Source of the DNA: Candidatus Omnitrophota bacterium
GTDB taxonomy: Bacteria; Omnitrophota; Gorgyraeia; Gorgyraeales; Gorgyraeaceae
Direction: 5' to 3'
Length of the DNA: 11,501 nt
Assembly: GCA_013202925.1 (NCBI GenBank)
Contig: JABMRA010000023.1
Span: forward strand, 1-11,501
Shown: in pieces, positions 1-5,858 of the stretch
Layout of the letters: the number at the start of each line of letters is the position of its first letter
How positions within the stretch are numbered: position 1 is the first letter of the stretch
Position numbers and translations under genes: made by a program
Notes under the pieces: generated by a model
The model's input: only the letters and a program-made list of their open reading frames with translations
What the model was told of the DNA's origin: nothing
Databases searched by the model: none

Positions 1-139
1 CCTCTTCGGCCCTTGTGTCCAACTCGAGCGTCGTCGTCCCTGGCCTGGCAATCTTTTTTATCTCGTCAATGACCTTATTTACAATCCTGCCTGCTTCTTC
101 AATAAGGGCCAGCTCAGTTTCGGACTTTATCTCTATCAT
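1..139 (-). CDS. map: Methionine aminopeptidase type I, N-terminal 46 residues (runs off window)
   Basis: This is the 5' end of a gene cut by the window edge. Methionine aminopeptidase removes the initiator methionine from nascent cytosolic proteins. The visible part begins MIEIKSETELALIEEAGRI and continues to a RPGTTTLELD motif at residues 32-41, the N-terminal pattern of type I enzymes (IKS.xEI..mR.Ag, then PGvTT.eLD). The metal-binding Asp and His residues lie beyond the edge. The ATG at 137-139 lies inside the last codons of adk, so the two genes overlap by 26 bases in different frames. A GGAA about 8 bases upstream can serve as ribosome binding site. The position straight after adk is the usual spc-operon order (secY-adk-map). 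Identification rests on the motif and context together. Confidence 0.88.
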   Translation of the reverse strand, partial: MIEIKSETELALIEEAGRIVNKVIDEIKKIARPGTTTLELDTRAEE

Positions 140-776
140 TTAAGATTCCAAAGAGCTTTTTGTAAACCGTCTCCGCGTCCAGATCGCCCGAGACCTCTTC
201 CAGGATCCCCTTGTCCTTATAATAATCTATCAATTCCTTTGTCTGGCTGTTAAAGACCTCTAACCGCTTCTTTATGGTATCTTCGTTGTCGTCTTTTCTC
301 AGGTAAAGCTCTCCGCCGCACTTGTCGCACACGCCTTGTTTTTTTGGCGGCATATTCACAACGTGGTAATTCGCTCCGCAATTTTTGCAGAGCCGCCTCC
401 CTGTGAGCCGGAACACAACCGTCTTTAAACTCGTCTCAAAATACACGACCATCTCTATCGGCATCCCCAAATTGTCCAGCTCGGTGCCGATCTTCTTGGC
501 CTGGTATATCGTCCTCGGAAAACCGTCCAGTATGAAATCTTTGCCCTTGGCGCCTGCCTTGATCGTGTCCAGCATCATCTCTATCACTATGTCGTCAGGT
601 ACCAGGTCCCCTTTTTCCATAAAGGCTCTTGCCTTTTTTCCGATATCTGTGCCTTTTTTTACATTCTCTCTCAATATGTCGCCTGTAGAAAGGTGCAGGT
701 ATTTCAATCTCTCGGCAAGCATAACTGCCTGAGTCCCTTTTCCTGCGCCCGGCGGCCCCAAAAGCACGATTCGCAT
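114..776 (-). CDS. adk: Adenylate kinase, zinc-binding long-LID type
   Basis: A 220-residue cytosolic enzyme that catalyses AMP + ATP = 2 ADP. The P-loop GPPGAGKGT is at residues 7-15, the AMP-site motif LDGFPR at 83-88, and the catalytic arginines lie around R123 and R127 (RLTGRR). The LID holds CKNC at 130-133 and CDKC at 150-153, a four-cysteine zinc site as in Gram-positive and many deep-branching bacterial enzymes, in contrast to the Cys-free LID of E. coli. The frame is open 61 codons further upstream into secY, but family alignment starts at MRIVLLGPPG, and AGAGGAAGG sits just before this ATG in the 20-base secY-adk spacer. The 3' end overlaps map by 26 bases. The C-terminal residues NDRDKVRN are encoded in the overlap. 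Confidence 0.97.
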   Translation of the reverse strand: MRIVLLGPPGAGKGTQAVMLAERLKYLHLSTGDILRENVKKGTDIGKKARAFMEKGDLVPDDIVIEMMLDTIKAGAKGKDFILDGFPRTIYQAKKIGTELDNLGMPIEMVVYFETSLKTVVFRLTGRRLCKNCGANYHVVNMPPKKQGVCDKCGGELYLRKDDNEDTIKKRLEVFNSQTKELIDYYKDKGILEEVSGDLDAETVYKKLFGILNDRDKVRN

Positions 777-796
777 CAACCCTTCCTCTGTAAAGT

Positions 797-2143
797 TTAC
801 CTGCGGCCCTTTATTCTTCCCTTTTTCATGAATCCTTCGTAGTGGCGCATCAAAAGTTGTGACTCGATCTGCCTCATGGTATCCAGCATGACTCCGACCA
901 CGATCAAGAGGGCTGTGCCGCCGAAGAAACTGGCTATCAGATACGGTATCTTTAACCATGCGCCCAGCATGTCTGGAAAAACCGCTATGAAAGCCAGAAA
1001 CATCGCGCCTGGCAATGTAATCCTCGTCATTATAAAATCAAAATACTCCGCTGTCTTCCTCCCAGGTCTCACGCCCGGCACGAACCCGCCGTACTTTTTC
1101 ATATTGTCGGCAACGTCGGCAGGATTGAACGTAATGGCAGTGTAAAAATACGCAAAGAAAACAATCAGTAAGCTGTATACAACGGTGTACAGGAACTGGC
1201 CCCTTACAAGCGACTGCGCGATCCTCTGCAGGCCTGCGTTCGGCATAAACCCTGCGATTGTCGCGGGAAATAAAATTATTGACTGAGCGAATATAATAGG
1301 GATAACCCCGGCCTGGTTTACCTTTAAAGGTATATACGTACTCTGGCCGCCGTAGACCTTTCTGCCTATTATACGTTTTGCATATTGTACGGGGATCTTG
1401 CGCTGCCCCTGCGTAATCAAAATAACCGCTATAATCACGCCTACGCCGATAGCGGACATCAAAACCAGCGTGAATGGATTTATCTGTCTTTTTTCCGGCG
1501 AAAACGGAGCGACCAGCACAAAGACCTGATAAAGCGCTGTTGGCAATCGTGAAATAATACCTGCTGTTATTATCAGAGAAATGCCGTTGCCTATGCCGCG
1601 TTCCTGAATCTGCTCGCCGAGCCACATGATAAAGGCTGTGCCTGTTGTAAGGGTCGTGACCGTCAGAAACCTGAATCCCCAGCCGGGATTAGCCACTATC
1701 TGCAGGCCCTGGAACCTCGCTGGATTCTCAAGCCACATACTGATGAAAAACGACTGGACAATAGCGAGGACCACTGTGCTGTATCGCGTATATTGTATGA
1801 TCTTACGCCTGCCTGCCTCGCCTTCCTTTGACAATTTTTCAAGATGCGGCACCACTGTGACCAAAAGCTGCAGTATGATCGAAGCGGATATGTACGGCAT
1901 TATACCAAGCGCAAATATAGTCAGCCGTGTCAACGCACCGCCGGAAAACATATTCATGATGCCAAAGAGCGTGCCGCCCTGCGAGCGCGTCACGTTTTCA
2001 AAAAACTGTACGAGCGCCGCGCCATTCACCCCAGGAGTAGGGATGTACGCGCCTATCCTGTAGACGCTGAGAAGCAGCATTGTTATAAACAGCTTCCTCC
2101 TGAGATCCGGTATTTTAAAAGAATTCGCTAGTGCCTTTAGCAT
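797..2143 (-). CDS. secY: Preprotein translocase channel subunit SecY
   Basis: Inner-membrane channel of the Sec translocon, partnered with SecE and SecG, for protein export and membrane insertion. Its 448 residues carry about ten hydrophobic segments, the first at roughly residues 18-36. The plug region follows at about 57-70 (GTLFGIMNMFSGG). Other family marks are KLSKEGEAGRRKI at 103-115, GEQIQERGIGNGIS at 176-189, the cytosolic C4 loop with QRKIPVQYAKR at 247-257, and the C5 loop FNPADVADNMKKYGGFVPG with Arg359 in PGVRPG, equivalent to the essential E. coli Arg357. The C-terminus is basic (KKGRIKGRR). Start ATG follows the rplO stop by 11 bases, with AAGG eight bases upstream. It is the last membrane component of the spc operon and sits directly upstream of adk. 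Confidence 0.98.
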   Translation of the reverse strand: MLKALANSFKIPDLRRKLFITMLLLSVYRIGAYIPTPGVNGAALVQFFENVTRSQGGTLFGIMNMFSGGALTRLTIFALGIMPYISASIILQLLVTVVPHLEKLSKEGEAGRRKIIQYTRYSTVVLAIVQSFFISMWLENPARFQGLQIVANPGWGFRFLTVTTLTTGTAFIMWLGEQIQERGIGNGISLIITAGIISRLPTALYQVFVLVAPFSPEKRQINPFTLVLMSAIGVGVIIAVILITQGQRKIPVQYAKRIIGRKVYGGQSTYIPLKVNQAGVIPIIFAQSIILFPATIAGFMPNAGLQRIAQSLVRGQFLYTVVYSLLIVFFAYFYTAITFNPADVADNMKKYGGFVPGVRPGRKTAEYFDFIMTRITLPGAMFLAFIAVFPDMLGAWLKIPYLIASFFGGTALLIVVGVMLDTMRQIESQLLMRHYEGFMKKGRIKGRR

Positions 2144-2154
2144 GTCTTACCTTG

Positions 2155-2601
2155 TCACGATTTAATTAACTCGCATTTGCCGCCTACGCCTTTGACCTTC
2201 TCAAGTGCGGTCTTTGAAAACGCATGGGCCTTTATGTTTACAGGAACGCTGATCTCGCCGCCCCCAAGGACCTTCAAAAAAGCCACACGCCCGTTTATTA
2301 TTCCCTTTTCCTTCAAGACCTCTGGCGTAATAGAGGTTTCTTTTTTCAATGTCGCAAGGTCGCCAAGATTGACAATGTGAAATCCTTTTTTCGGCAGCTT
2401 ATTAAAGCCCCTTTTTGGCATTTTTCTAATAAGAGGCATCTGGCCGCCCTCGAACCCTGGCGTCGTGCCTTTGCCTGTACGGGACATCTGGCCCTTGTGG
2501 CCCCTGGTAGAAGTCTTGCCATGGCCTGAACCAGGCCCCCTGCCCACTATCTTTCTTCTTTTCTTGGCCCCTAATGCCGGCCTTAGATCCTCTATCTTCA
2601 T
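2155..2601 (-). CDS. rplO: 50S ribosomal protein L15
   Basis: A 148-residue, very basic protein that binds 23S rRNA in the large subunit late in assembly. The N-terminal MKIEDLRPALGAKKRRKIVG and the glycine-rich GRGPGSGHGKTSTRGHKG (residues 20-37) are the family's extended rRNA-binding arm. GFEGGQMPLIRKMPKRGF follows at 49-66, and the globular C-terminal part ends in GVGGKCELIKS. Length is normal. GGAG lies about 7 bases before the ATG in an 18-base spacer. The upstream neighbour is rpsE. In most bacteria rpmD (L30) would lie between the two, but there is no room for it here. Confidence 0.98.
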   Translation of the reverse strand: MKIEDLRPALGAKKRRKIVGRGPGSGHGKTSTRGHKGQMSRTGKGTTPGFEGGQMPLIRKMPKRGFNKLPKKGFHIVNLGDLATLKKETSITPEVLKEKGIINGRVAFLKVLGGGEISVPVNIKAHAFSKTALEKVKGVGGKCELIKS

Positions 2602-2619
2602 GTCTATCTCCAGAATGCT

Positions 2620-3126
2620 TTATTCTTCTTTGTCGCGTGCGATTCTTAATCGCTTCAACCCTTCCAATGTTGCCTTTGTTACATTGATAGGGTTCTGCGT
2701 ACCAAGTGATTTTGTAAGTATGTCCTTTATGCCTACTACGTCGCAGATCGCCCGCACAGTCCCGCCTGCAACAACACCGGTTCCTTCGGACGCTGGTTTT
2801 AAGAGCACCTTTCCCGCGCCATAGTGGCCTATGACCTCATGAGGTATGCTTTTGCCTTTCATTGCCACTGAAAAGAAACTTTTCTTGGCGTTCAAAAGCG
2901 CCTTTTTTATTGCTTCTGAGACCTCATTGGCCTTGCCGTATCCGCAGCCGATCCTGCCCCTGCCATTGCCTACTGCCACAAGCGCGGTGAATGAAAATCT
3001 CTTCCCGCCCTTTACGACCTTCGAGACCCTATTGATTGTTATGACCTTTTCTATAAGCTGCTCTTCACGGGCCGCTTCGATTTTTTGTATCAGCCTGTCC
3101 TTTACCTGATTTTTATCTACCAACAT
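2620..3126 (-). CDS. rpsE: 30S ribosomal protein S5
   Basis: A 168-residue small-subunit protein near the mRNA entry channel, with roles in decoding accuracy. The double-stranded-RNA-binding-like N-terminal domain includes VIT.NRVSKVVKGGKRFSF (28-46) and GRGRIGCGYGKANEVSEAI (55-73). The second domain includes HYGAGKVLLKPASEGTGVVAGG at 101-122 and NPINVTKATLEGLKRLR near the end. A strong GCGGAGG precedes the ATG by only two bases, closer than usual; codon 2 is TTG and would give a five-base spacing, so initiation at that codon is possible. The spacer to rplR is 13 bases. Confidence 0.98.
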   Translation of the reverse strand: MLVDKNQVKDRLIQKIEAAREEQLIEKVITINRVSKVVKGGKRFSFTALVAVGNGRGRIGCGYGKANEVSEAIKKALLNAKKSFFSVAMKGKSIPHEVIGHYGAGKVLLKPASEGTGVVAGGTVRAICDVVGIKDILTKSLGTQNPINVTKATLEGLKRLRIARDKEE

Positions 3127-3139
3127 AACCTCCGCTCAA

Positions 3140-3517
3140 CTAAAACTTAAGGCCTGCCTCCCTGGCCGAATCGGCCAGCGCCTTTATCCTGCCGTGATAT
3201 AAATAACCGCCCCTGTCAAACACGACACTTTCTATGCCCTTTTTCTTTGCTTCCCTTGATATACATGCTCCCAATTTCTTGGCTGCCTCTACATTTCCTC
3301 CGTTGGCACATTCCTTCTTAAATCCCTTGTCGTTCGTAGAAAGAGATAACAGCGTTGTATTTGACATATCGTCTATAAGCTGCACGTACAGATTCTTGTG
3401 GCTGCGGTGCGCACTCAGCCGCGGCCTTTCCTTTGTGCCGGAAACAACCTTCCTGATCCTGTAATGCCTTTTTATCCTTCCGAGCTCTGGCTTGTTTTTA
3501 AATTTCTTTCTCATCAT
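3140..3517 (-). CDS. rplR: 50S ribosomal protein L18
   Basis: A 125-residue 5S rRNA-binding protein of the central protuberance. Recognisable parts are the basic N-terminus with RIRKVVSGTKERPRLSAHRS, then HKNLYVQLIDD, and the C-terminal VFDRGGYLYHGRIKALADSA followed by AREAGLKF. Length is typical. The first ATG overlaps the rplF stop as ATGA, a four-base overlap typical of translational coupling. A second ATG follows at once, so the true first Met may be either codon; the first is chosen because of the overlap. Confidence 0.97.
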   Translation of the reverse strand: MMRKKFKNKPELGRIKRHYRIRKVVSGTKERPRLSAHRSHKNLYVQLIDDMSNTTLLSLSTNDKGFKKECANGGNVEAAKKLGACISREAKKKGIESVVFDRGGYLYHGRIKALADSAREAGLKF

Positions 3518-4050
3518 GCAACCGCCTTGCCTGCCTTCTTTCTTACATACTCATCTTTATATCTTATACCCTTACCCTTATATGGCTCTGGTTTCAAGAA
3601 ATCCCGTATCTCAGCTGCCACCTCACCTACCTTTGCCTTGTCGATCCCTTCTATGATAATGCGATTCGGCTTAGGCGTTTTCACGCTAATGCCCTCTGGT
3701 ATCGGATATGTCACGGGATGCGAAAAGCCCAATTGCAGATTAAGGTTTTTTGGCTGGGCCTGTGCGCGATAACCAACGCCGTGGAGCTCAAGCTCCTTCA
3801 TATAGCCCTCACTTACGCCCTTTATCATGTTGCTGATATGCGCCCGCGCAAGGCCATGCATGGAATAGGCGATTTTATCCTCTCTCAACCTTTTTATAAC
3901 GACCTGGGGGCCGTCAACCTTCATCTCTACGCCCTCAGGCAGGACCCATTCCAATTTACCCTTTGGTCCTTCTGCAAAGATCTTTCCTGATTCTGCCTTG
4001 ATCTGGGTTTTATCAGGGAGCACTATTGGCTTTTTACCTATCCTTGACAT
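3514..4050 (-). CDS. rplF: 50S ribosomal protein L6
   Basis: A 178-residue large-subunit protein near the factor-binding site. It begins with the family signature MSRIGKKPIVLP, which fixes the start, and ends with the conserved PEPYKGKGIRYKDEYVRKKA (about 154-173). Two repeated alpha/beta folds are expected. No Shine-Dalgarno lies in the 11 bases before the ATG (GTGCTTATTAA). A strong one, AAAGGAGA, lies 46 bases upstream, separated from the start by a hairpin with 16-base arms (4062-4096). Folding of that hairpin would bring the site next to the start. The 3' end overlaps rplR by four bases. Confidence 0.98.
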   Translation of the reverse strand: MSRIGKKPIVLPDKTQIKAESGKIFAEGPKGKLEWVLPEGVEMKVDGPQVVIKRLREDKIAYSMHGLARAHISNMIKGVSEGYMKELELHGVGYRAQAQPKNLNLQLGFSHPVTYPIPEGISVKTPKPNRIIIEGIDKAKVGEVAAEIRDFLKPEPYKGKGIRYKDEYVRKKAGKAVA

Positions 4051-4061
4051 TTAATAAGCAC

Positions 4062-4096
4062 TTGTGTTACGAAAATCAAAGATTTTTGTAACACAA
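4062..4096. repeat. Hairpin between the rplF Shine-Dalgarno and start codon
   Basis: Inverted repeat with arms at 4062-4077 and 4081-4096 and a three-base loop. Fifteen of 16 positions pair by Watson-Crick rules; the remaining one is G-T read on the plus strand and C-A on the transcribed strand. No T-run follows in the direction of transcription, so it does not look like an intrinsic terminator. It occupies most of the 78-base rpsH-rplF spacer. On the mRNA it begins immediately after AAAGGAGA and ends 11 bases before the rplF ATG. Confidence 0.9.
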
Positions 4097-4104
4097 TCTC
4101 CTTT
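4097..4104 (-). promoter_or_regulatory. Distant Shine-Dalgarno for rplF, separated by hairpin
   Basis: On the minus strand this reads AAAGGAGA, the best anti-Shine-Dalgarno match in the spacer. In linear sequence 46 bases lie between it and the rplF ATG, too far for direct use. The hairpin at 4062-4096 starts at its very next base, so a folded stem would leave an effective spacing of 11 bases. That this site serves rplF is inference; no other reading frame begins at a suitable distance. Confidence 0.65.
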
Positions 4105-4128
4105 GTTTAACTTCTACGAAGGTGCGAA

Positions 4129-4527
4129 TTACCAGACATAACACAAGACTTCGCCGCCGGCCTGCATCTCCTTTGCCTGCATATTTGTCACAACGCCCCT
4201 GGATGTAGACAAAACAGCGATGCCCAATCCCCCTAATACTTTGGGGATCCTGTCTTTTTTAACGTATCTCCTCAGCCCGGGCCTCGAGATCCTCTTCAGG
4301 CCTTGTATCGCAGATGCGCCTGACTGAGTATATTTCAAATAGACCCGCAGCAGCCCCTGCTTTTTATCTTCGATGAACTTGAAATCCTTTATAAATTTTT
4401 CCCTTTTTAGGATCCCGAGCACTTCCTGAGAAAGTTTGGAAAAACGCACATCCACCTTTATCTTGTTGGACATGATCCCGTTCCTGATTATCGTCAACAT
4501 GTCTGCAATTGGGTCTGTTAAGCTCAT
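4129..4527 (-). CDS. rpsH: 30S ribosomal protein S8
   Basis: A 132-residue primary 16S rRNA-binding protein of the platform, in E. coli also the translational repressor of the spc operon. It starts MSLTDPIADMLTIIRNGI and ends with the family signature VLSTSRGVVTNMQAKEMQAG followed by GEVLCYVW. Length is normal. GAGGTGAGGG lies immediately before the ATG in a 27-base spacer after rpsZ. I could not identify an S8 repressor hairpin resembling the helix-21 mimic near rplE, so the E. coli feedback mechanism is not shown by this sequence. Confidence 0.98.
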   Translation of the reverse strand: MSLTDPIADMLTIIRNGIMSNKIKVDVRFSKLSQEVLGILKREKFIKDFKFIEDKKQGLLRVYLKYTQSGASAIQGLKRISRPGLRRYVKKDRIPKVLGGLGIAVLSTSRGVVTNMQAKEMQAGGEVLCYVW

Positions 4528-4554
4528 TCCCTCACCTCTGTGGTGTTGCTAAAA

Positions 4555-4740
4555 TTACCAGCTCGCCTTATTGACGCCTGGTATCTCGCCCCTGGACGCC
4601 ATCTCCCTGAAGCAAATTCGGCAGACGTGGAATTTTCTCATATACGCCCGCCGCCTGCCGCACAACTGGCATCTATTGTAACCCCTTACCTTGAATTTAG
4701 GAGTCTTTTTCTGTTTTGCTATTAAACATTCCTTTGCCAT
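4555..4740 (-). CDS. rpsZ: 30S ribosomal protein S14, type Z (zinc-binding)
   Basis: A 61-residue small-subunit head protein. CQLC at 24-27 and CRIC at 40-43 form the four-cysteine zinc ribbon of the short (C+) S14 type, unlike the about 100-residue zinc-free form of E. coli. The end GEIPGVNKASW is the universal S14 C-terminus. An AGGA is about ten bases upstream of the ATG. The 99-base spacer separating it from rplE holds a large palindromic repeat ending about 24 bases before the start. Some annotators would call it rpsN. Confidence 0.97.
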   Translation of the reverse strand: MAKECLIAKQKKTPKFKVRGYNRCQLCGRRRAYMRKFHVCRICFREMASRGEIPGVNKASW

Positions 4741-4764
4741 TATCGTTTCATCCTATATGTTAAT

Positions 4765-4845
4765 CGCGGAACTACGCTGAACTTTACGCAGAACTAACGC
4801 GGAAATTCCGCGTATGTTCCGCGCTGTATTCCGCGTGGTTCAGCG
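4765..4845. repeat. 81-bp imperfect palindrome of eight octamer units
   Basis: On the plus strand four units CGCGGAAC, CGCTGAAC, CGCAGAAC and CGCGGAAA are at 4765-4772, 4775-4782, 4787-4794 and 4798-4805. They are followed by four inverted units at 4806-4812, 4816-4823, 4829-4835 and 4838-4845 (TTCCGCG, GTTCCGCG, TTCCGCG, GTTCAGCG). All pair in one register around base 4805: by hand count, 29 of 40 positions are Watson-Crick pairs. The outermost unit runs into rplE and supplies the last sense codon (CGC) and the TGA stop. The arm read on the minus strand recurs at 10446-10484 inside rplC. This looks like a dispersed palindromic element; no transposase or target duplication is visible. Confidence 0.9.
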
Positions 4846-5397
4846 GGTTTTCAGCCCGCCCGCAAAAGGCATGCCGAACGATTTAAGCAGGCTGTAAGAT
4901 TCTTCCCTGGACCTGGAGTTTATATTGATAATGATGTCCATGCCCTGTTGCCTAGCGATCTTATCGATGTTTATTTCCGGGAATATGCCCTGTTCTGTCA
5001 ATCCGAGCGAATAATTTCCCTTTTGATCGAATGAATTGGCTGGGATGCCTCTAAAATCCCTGATCCTCGGCAACGCCACGTTTATCAGTCTGTCCAGAAA
5101 TTCATACATCCTTGCGCCGCGCAAAGTCACCTTGCATCCGATAGGAAGGCCCTTGCGTATCTTAAAATTCGCTATGGACTTTCTCGCCCTTGTAATCATC
5201 GGCTTCTGGCCCGTTATAATAGCCAGGTCAGCCATGGCCTGCTCCAGGATCTTTATGTCCTGACTGGCAATGCCGACGCCCATATTGAGGACTATTTTTT
5301 TGAGGCGCGGGGCCTGCAGGGAATTTTTGTAATTAAATTCCTTGCTCAGCGCCGGGACTATTTCCTGTTTATATCTTTCTAGCAATCTCTGTACCAT
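4840..5397 (-). CDS. rplE: 50S ribosomal protein L5
   Basis: A 185-residue 5S rRNA-binding protein of the central protuberance that contacts the P-site tRNA. Family marks are RYKQEIVPALSKEFNYKN near the N-terminus, APRLKKIVLNMGVG at 29-42, ITGQKPMITRARKSIANFKI, then FRGIPANSFDQKGNYSLGL and EQGIFPEI. Relatives end a few residues after GMPF; here seven more residues (AGGLKTR) follow. The codon for R185 and the TGA stop lie in the first octamer of the palindromic repeat at 4765-4845, so the present C-terminus may result from that insertion. The ATG is preceded by GGGG four bases upstream. Confidence 0.97.
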   Translation of the reverse strand: MVQRLLERYKQEIVPALSKEFNYKNSLQAPRLKKIVLNMGVGIASQDIKILEQAMADLAIITGQKPMITRARKSIANFKIRKGLPIGCKVTLRGARMYEFLDRLINVALPRIRDFRGIPANSFDQKGNYSLGLTEQGIFPEINIDKIARQQGMDIIININSRSREESYSLLKSFGMPFAGGLKTR

Positions 5398-5424
5398 TTT
5401 TCCCCGCTCGCCAAAATACTTTAG

Positions 5425-5736
5425 CTAGATGATCTCCTTGCACTTTTTACAAATCCTGGTCTTTGTGCCGTCAGAAAGCAGGCTGAAGCCAACGCGCGTC
5501 GGCTTGCCGCACTTCTGGCACACGACCATCAAATTAGAAACATCCACAGGGCTTTCCTTTTGTATAATCCCGCCCTGCTGGTCATCCTTGGTCCGCCTGG
5601 TATGCTTCTTTACCATGTTAAGGCCCTGCACCAACGCCCTGTTGGTCCCGGGAAACATAGTGATGACCTTTCCTGTCTTGCCTTTATCCCGGCCTGCCGC
5701 CATTTTTACTGTATCGTTTTTCTTTATCTTAGCCAT
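5425..5736 (-). CDS. rplX: 50S ribosomal protein L24 with C-terminal zinc-ribbon cysteines
   Basis: A 103-residue protein that initiates 50S assembly by binding the 5' region of 23S rRNA. The KOW motif region is at about 5-35 (KKNDTVKMAAGRDKGKTGKV). HTRRTKDDQQGGIIQKESP follows at 45-63, the family's conserved loop. The C-terminal part has CQKC at 73-76 and CKKC at 96-99, a probable zinc site found in many but not all bacterial L24 proteins. GAGGGAAGA lies directly before the ATG. The 122-base spacer upstream, to rplN, is the longest in the window and holds a repeat array. Confidence 0.97.
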   Translation of the reverse strand: MAKIKKNDTVKMAAGRDKGKTGKVITMFPGTNRALVQGLNMVKKHTRRTKDDQQGGIIQKESPVDVSNLMVVCQKCGKPTRVGFSLLSDGTKTRICKKCKEII

Positions 5737-5762
5737 TCTTCCCTCGCTCTACTCGCGAGATT

Positions 5763-5858
5763 ACAGAAGTCGGAAGACAGATGTCAGAAGTCAGATTTTT
5801 TTCTGTCCTCTCTTTTCTGTCTTCTGTTCTCTGTCTTCTGTTCTCTGTCTTCTGTTTT
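5763..5858. repeat. 14-bp tandem array with inverted partial copies, rplN-rplX spacer
   Basis: Read on the plus strand, CTGTCTTCTGTTCT occurs exactly at 5817-5830 and 5831-5844, with one change at 5845-5858 (CTGTCTTCTGTTTT) and an imperfect copy (11 of 14) at 5803-5816. The facing segment 5763-5795 holds reverse-complement versions (GAAGACAGA at 5773-5781, CAGAAG at 5764-5769 and 5785-5790). GAAGACAGA and CAGA (5792-5795) pair with 5816-5824 and 5802-5805 around one centre near 5798-5799, across a seven-T run. The result is a low-complexity imperfect palindrome. The array begins right after the rplN stop and does not change that protein. No coding role is apparent. Confidence 0.85.

Noticed and set aside
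777..959. Possible 61-residue N-terminal extension of adenylate kinase
   Set aside because: The open frame lies inside secY, and the family start MRIVLLGPPG at 776 has its own strong ribosome binding site.
1038..1625. Second minus-strand frame of 195 codons inside secY
   Set aside because: It is out of frame within SecY, whose frame contains all conserved motifs.
2602..2625. AATGCTTTA near the rpsE stop as another copy of the rpsJ-rplC hairpin arm
   Set aside because: Only nine bases match, there is no inverted partner nearby, and part of it is rpsE coding sequence; probably chance.
4062..4096. Intrinsic terminator in the rpsH-rplF spacer
   Set aside because: No T-run follows the stem in the transcribed direction, the stem is AT-rich, and essential genes continue downstream.
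4741..4839. Insertion sequence or MITE with target-site duplication
   Set aside because: The palindrome is clear but I see no flanking direct duplication and no transposase, so only a repeat is claimed.
5398..5424. S8 repressor binding site near the rplE start, as in E. coli
   Set aside because: The 27-base spacer does not form the required helix in a way I can recognise.
5763..5858. CRISPR array
   Set aside because: The units are 14 bp, directly adjacent, without spacers, and there are no cas genes.
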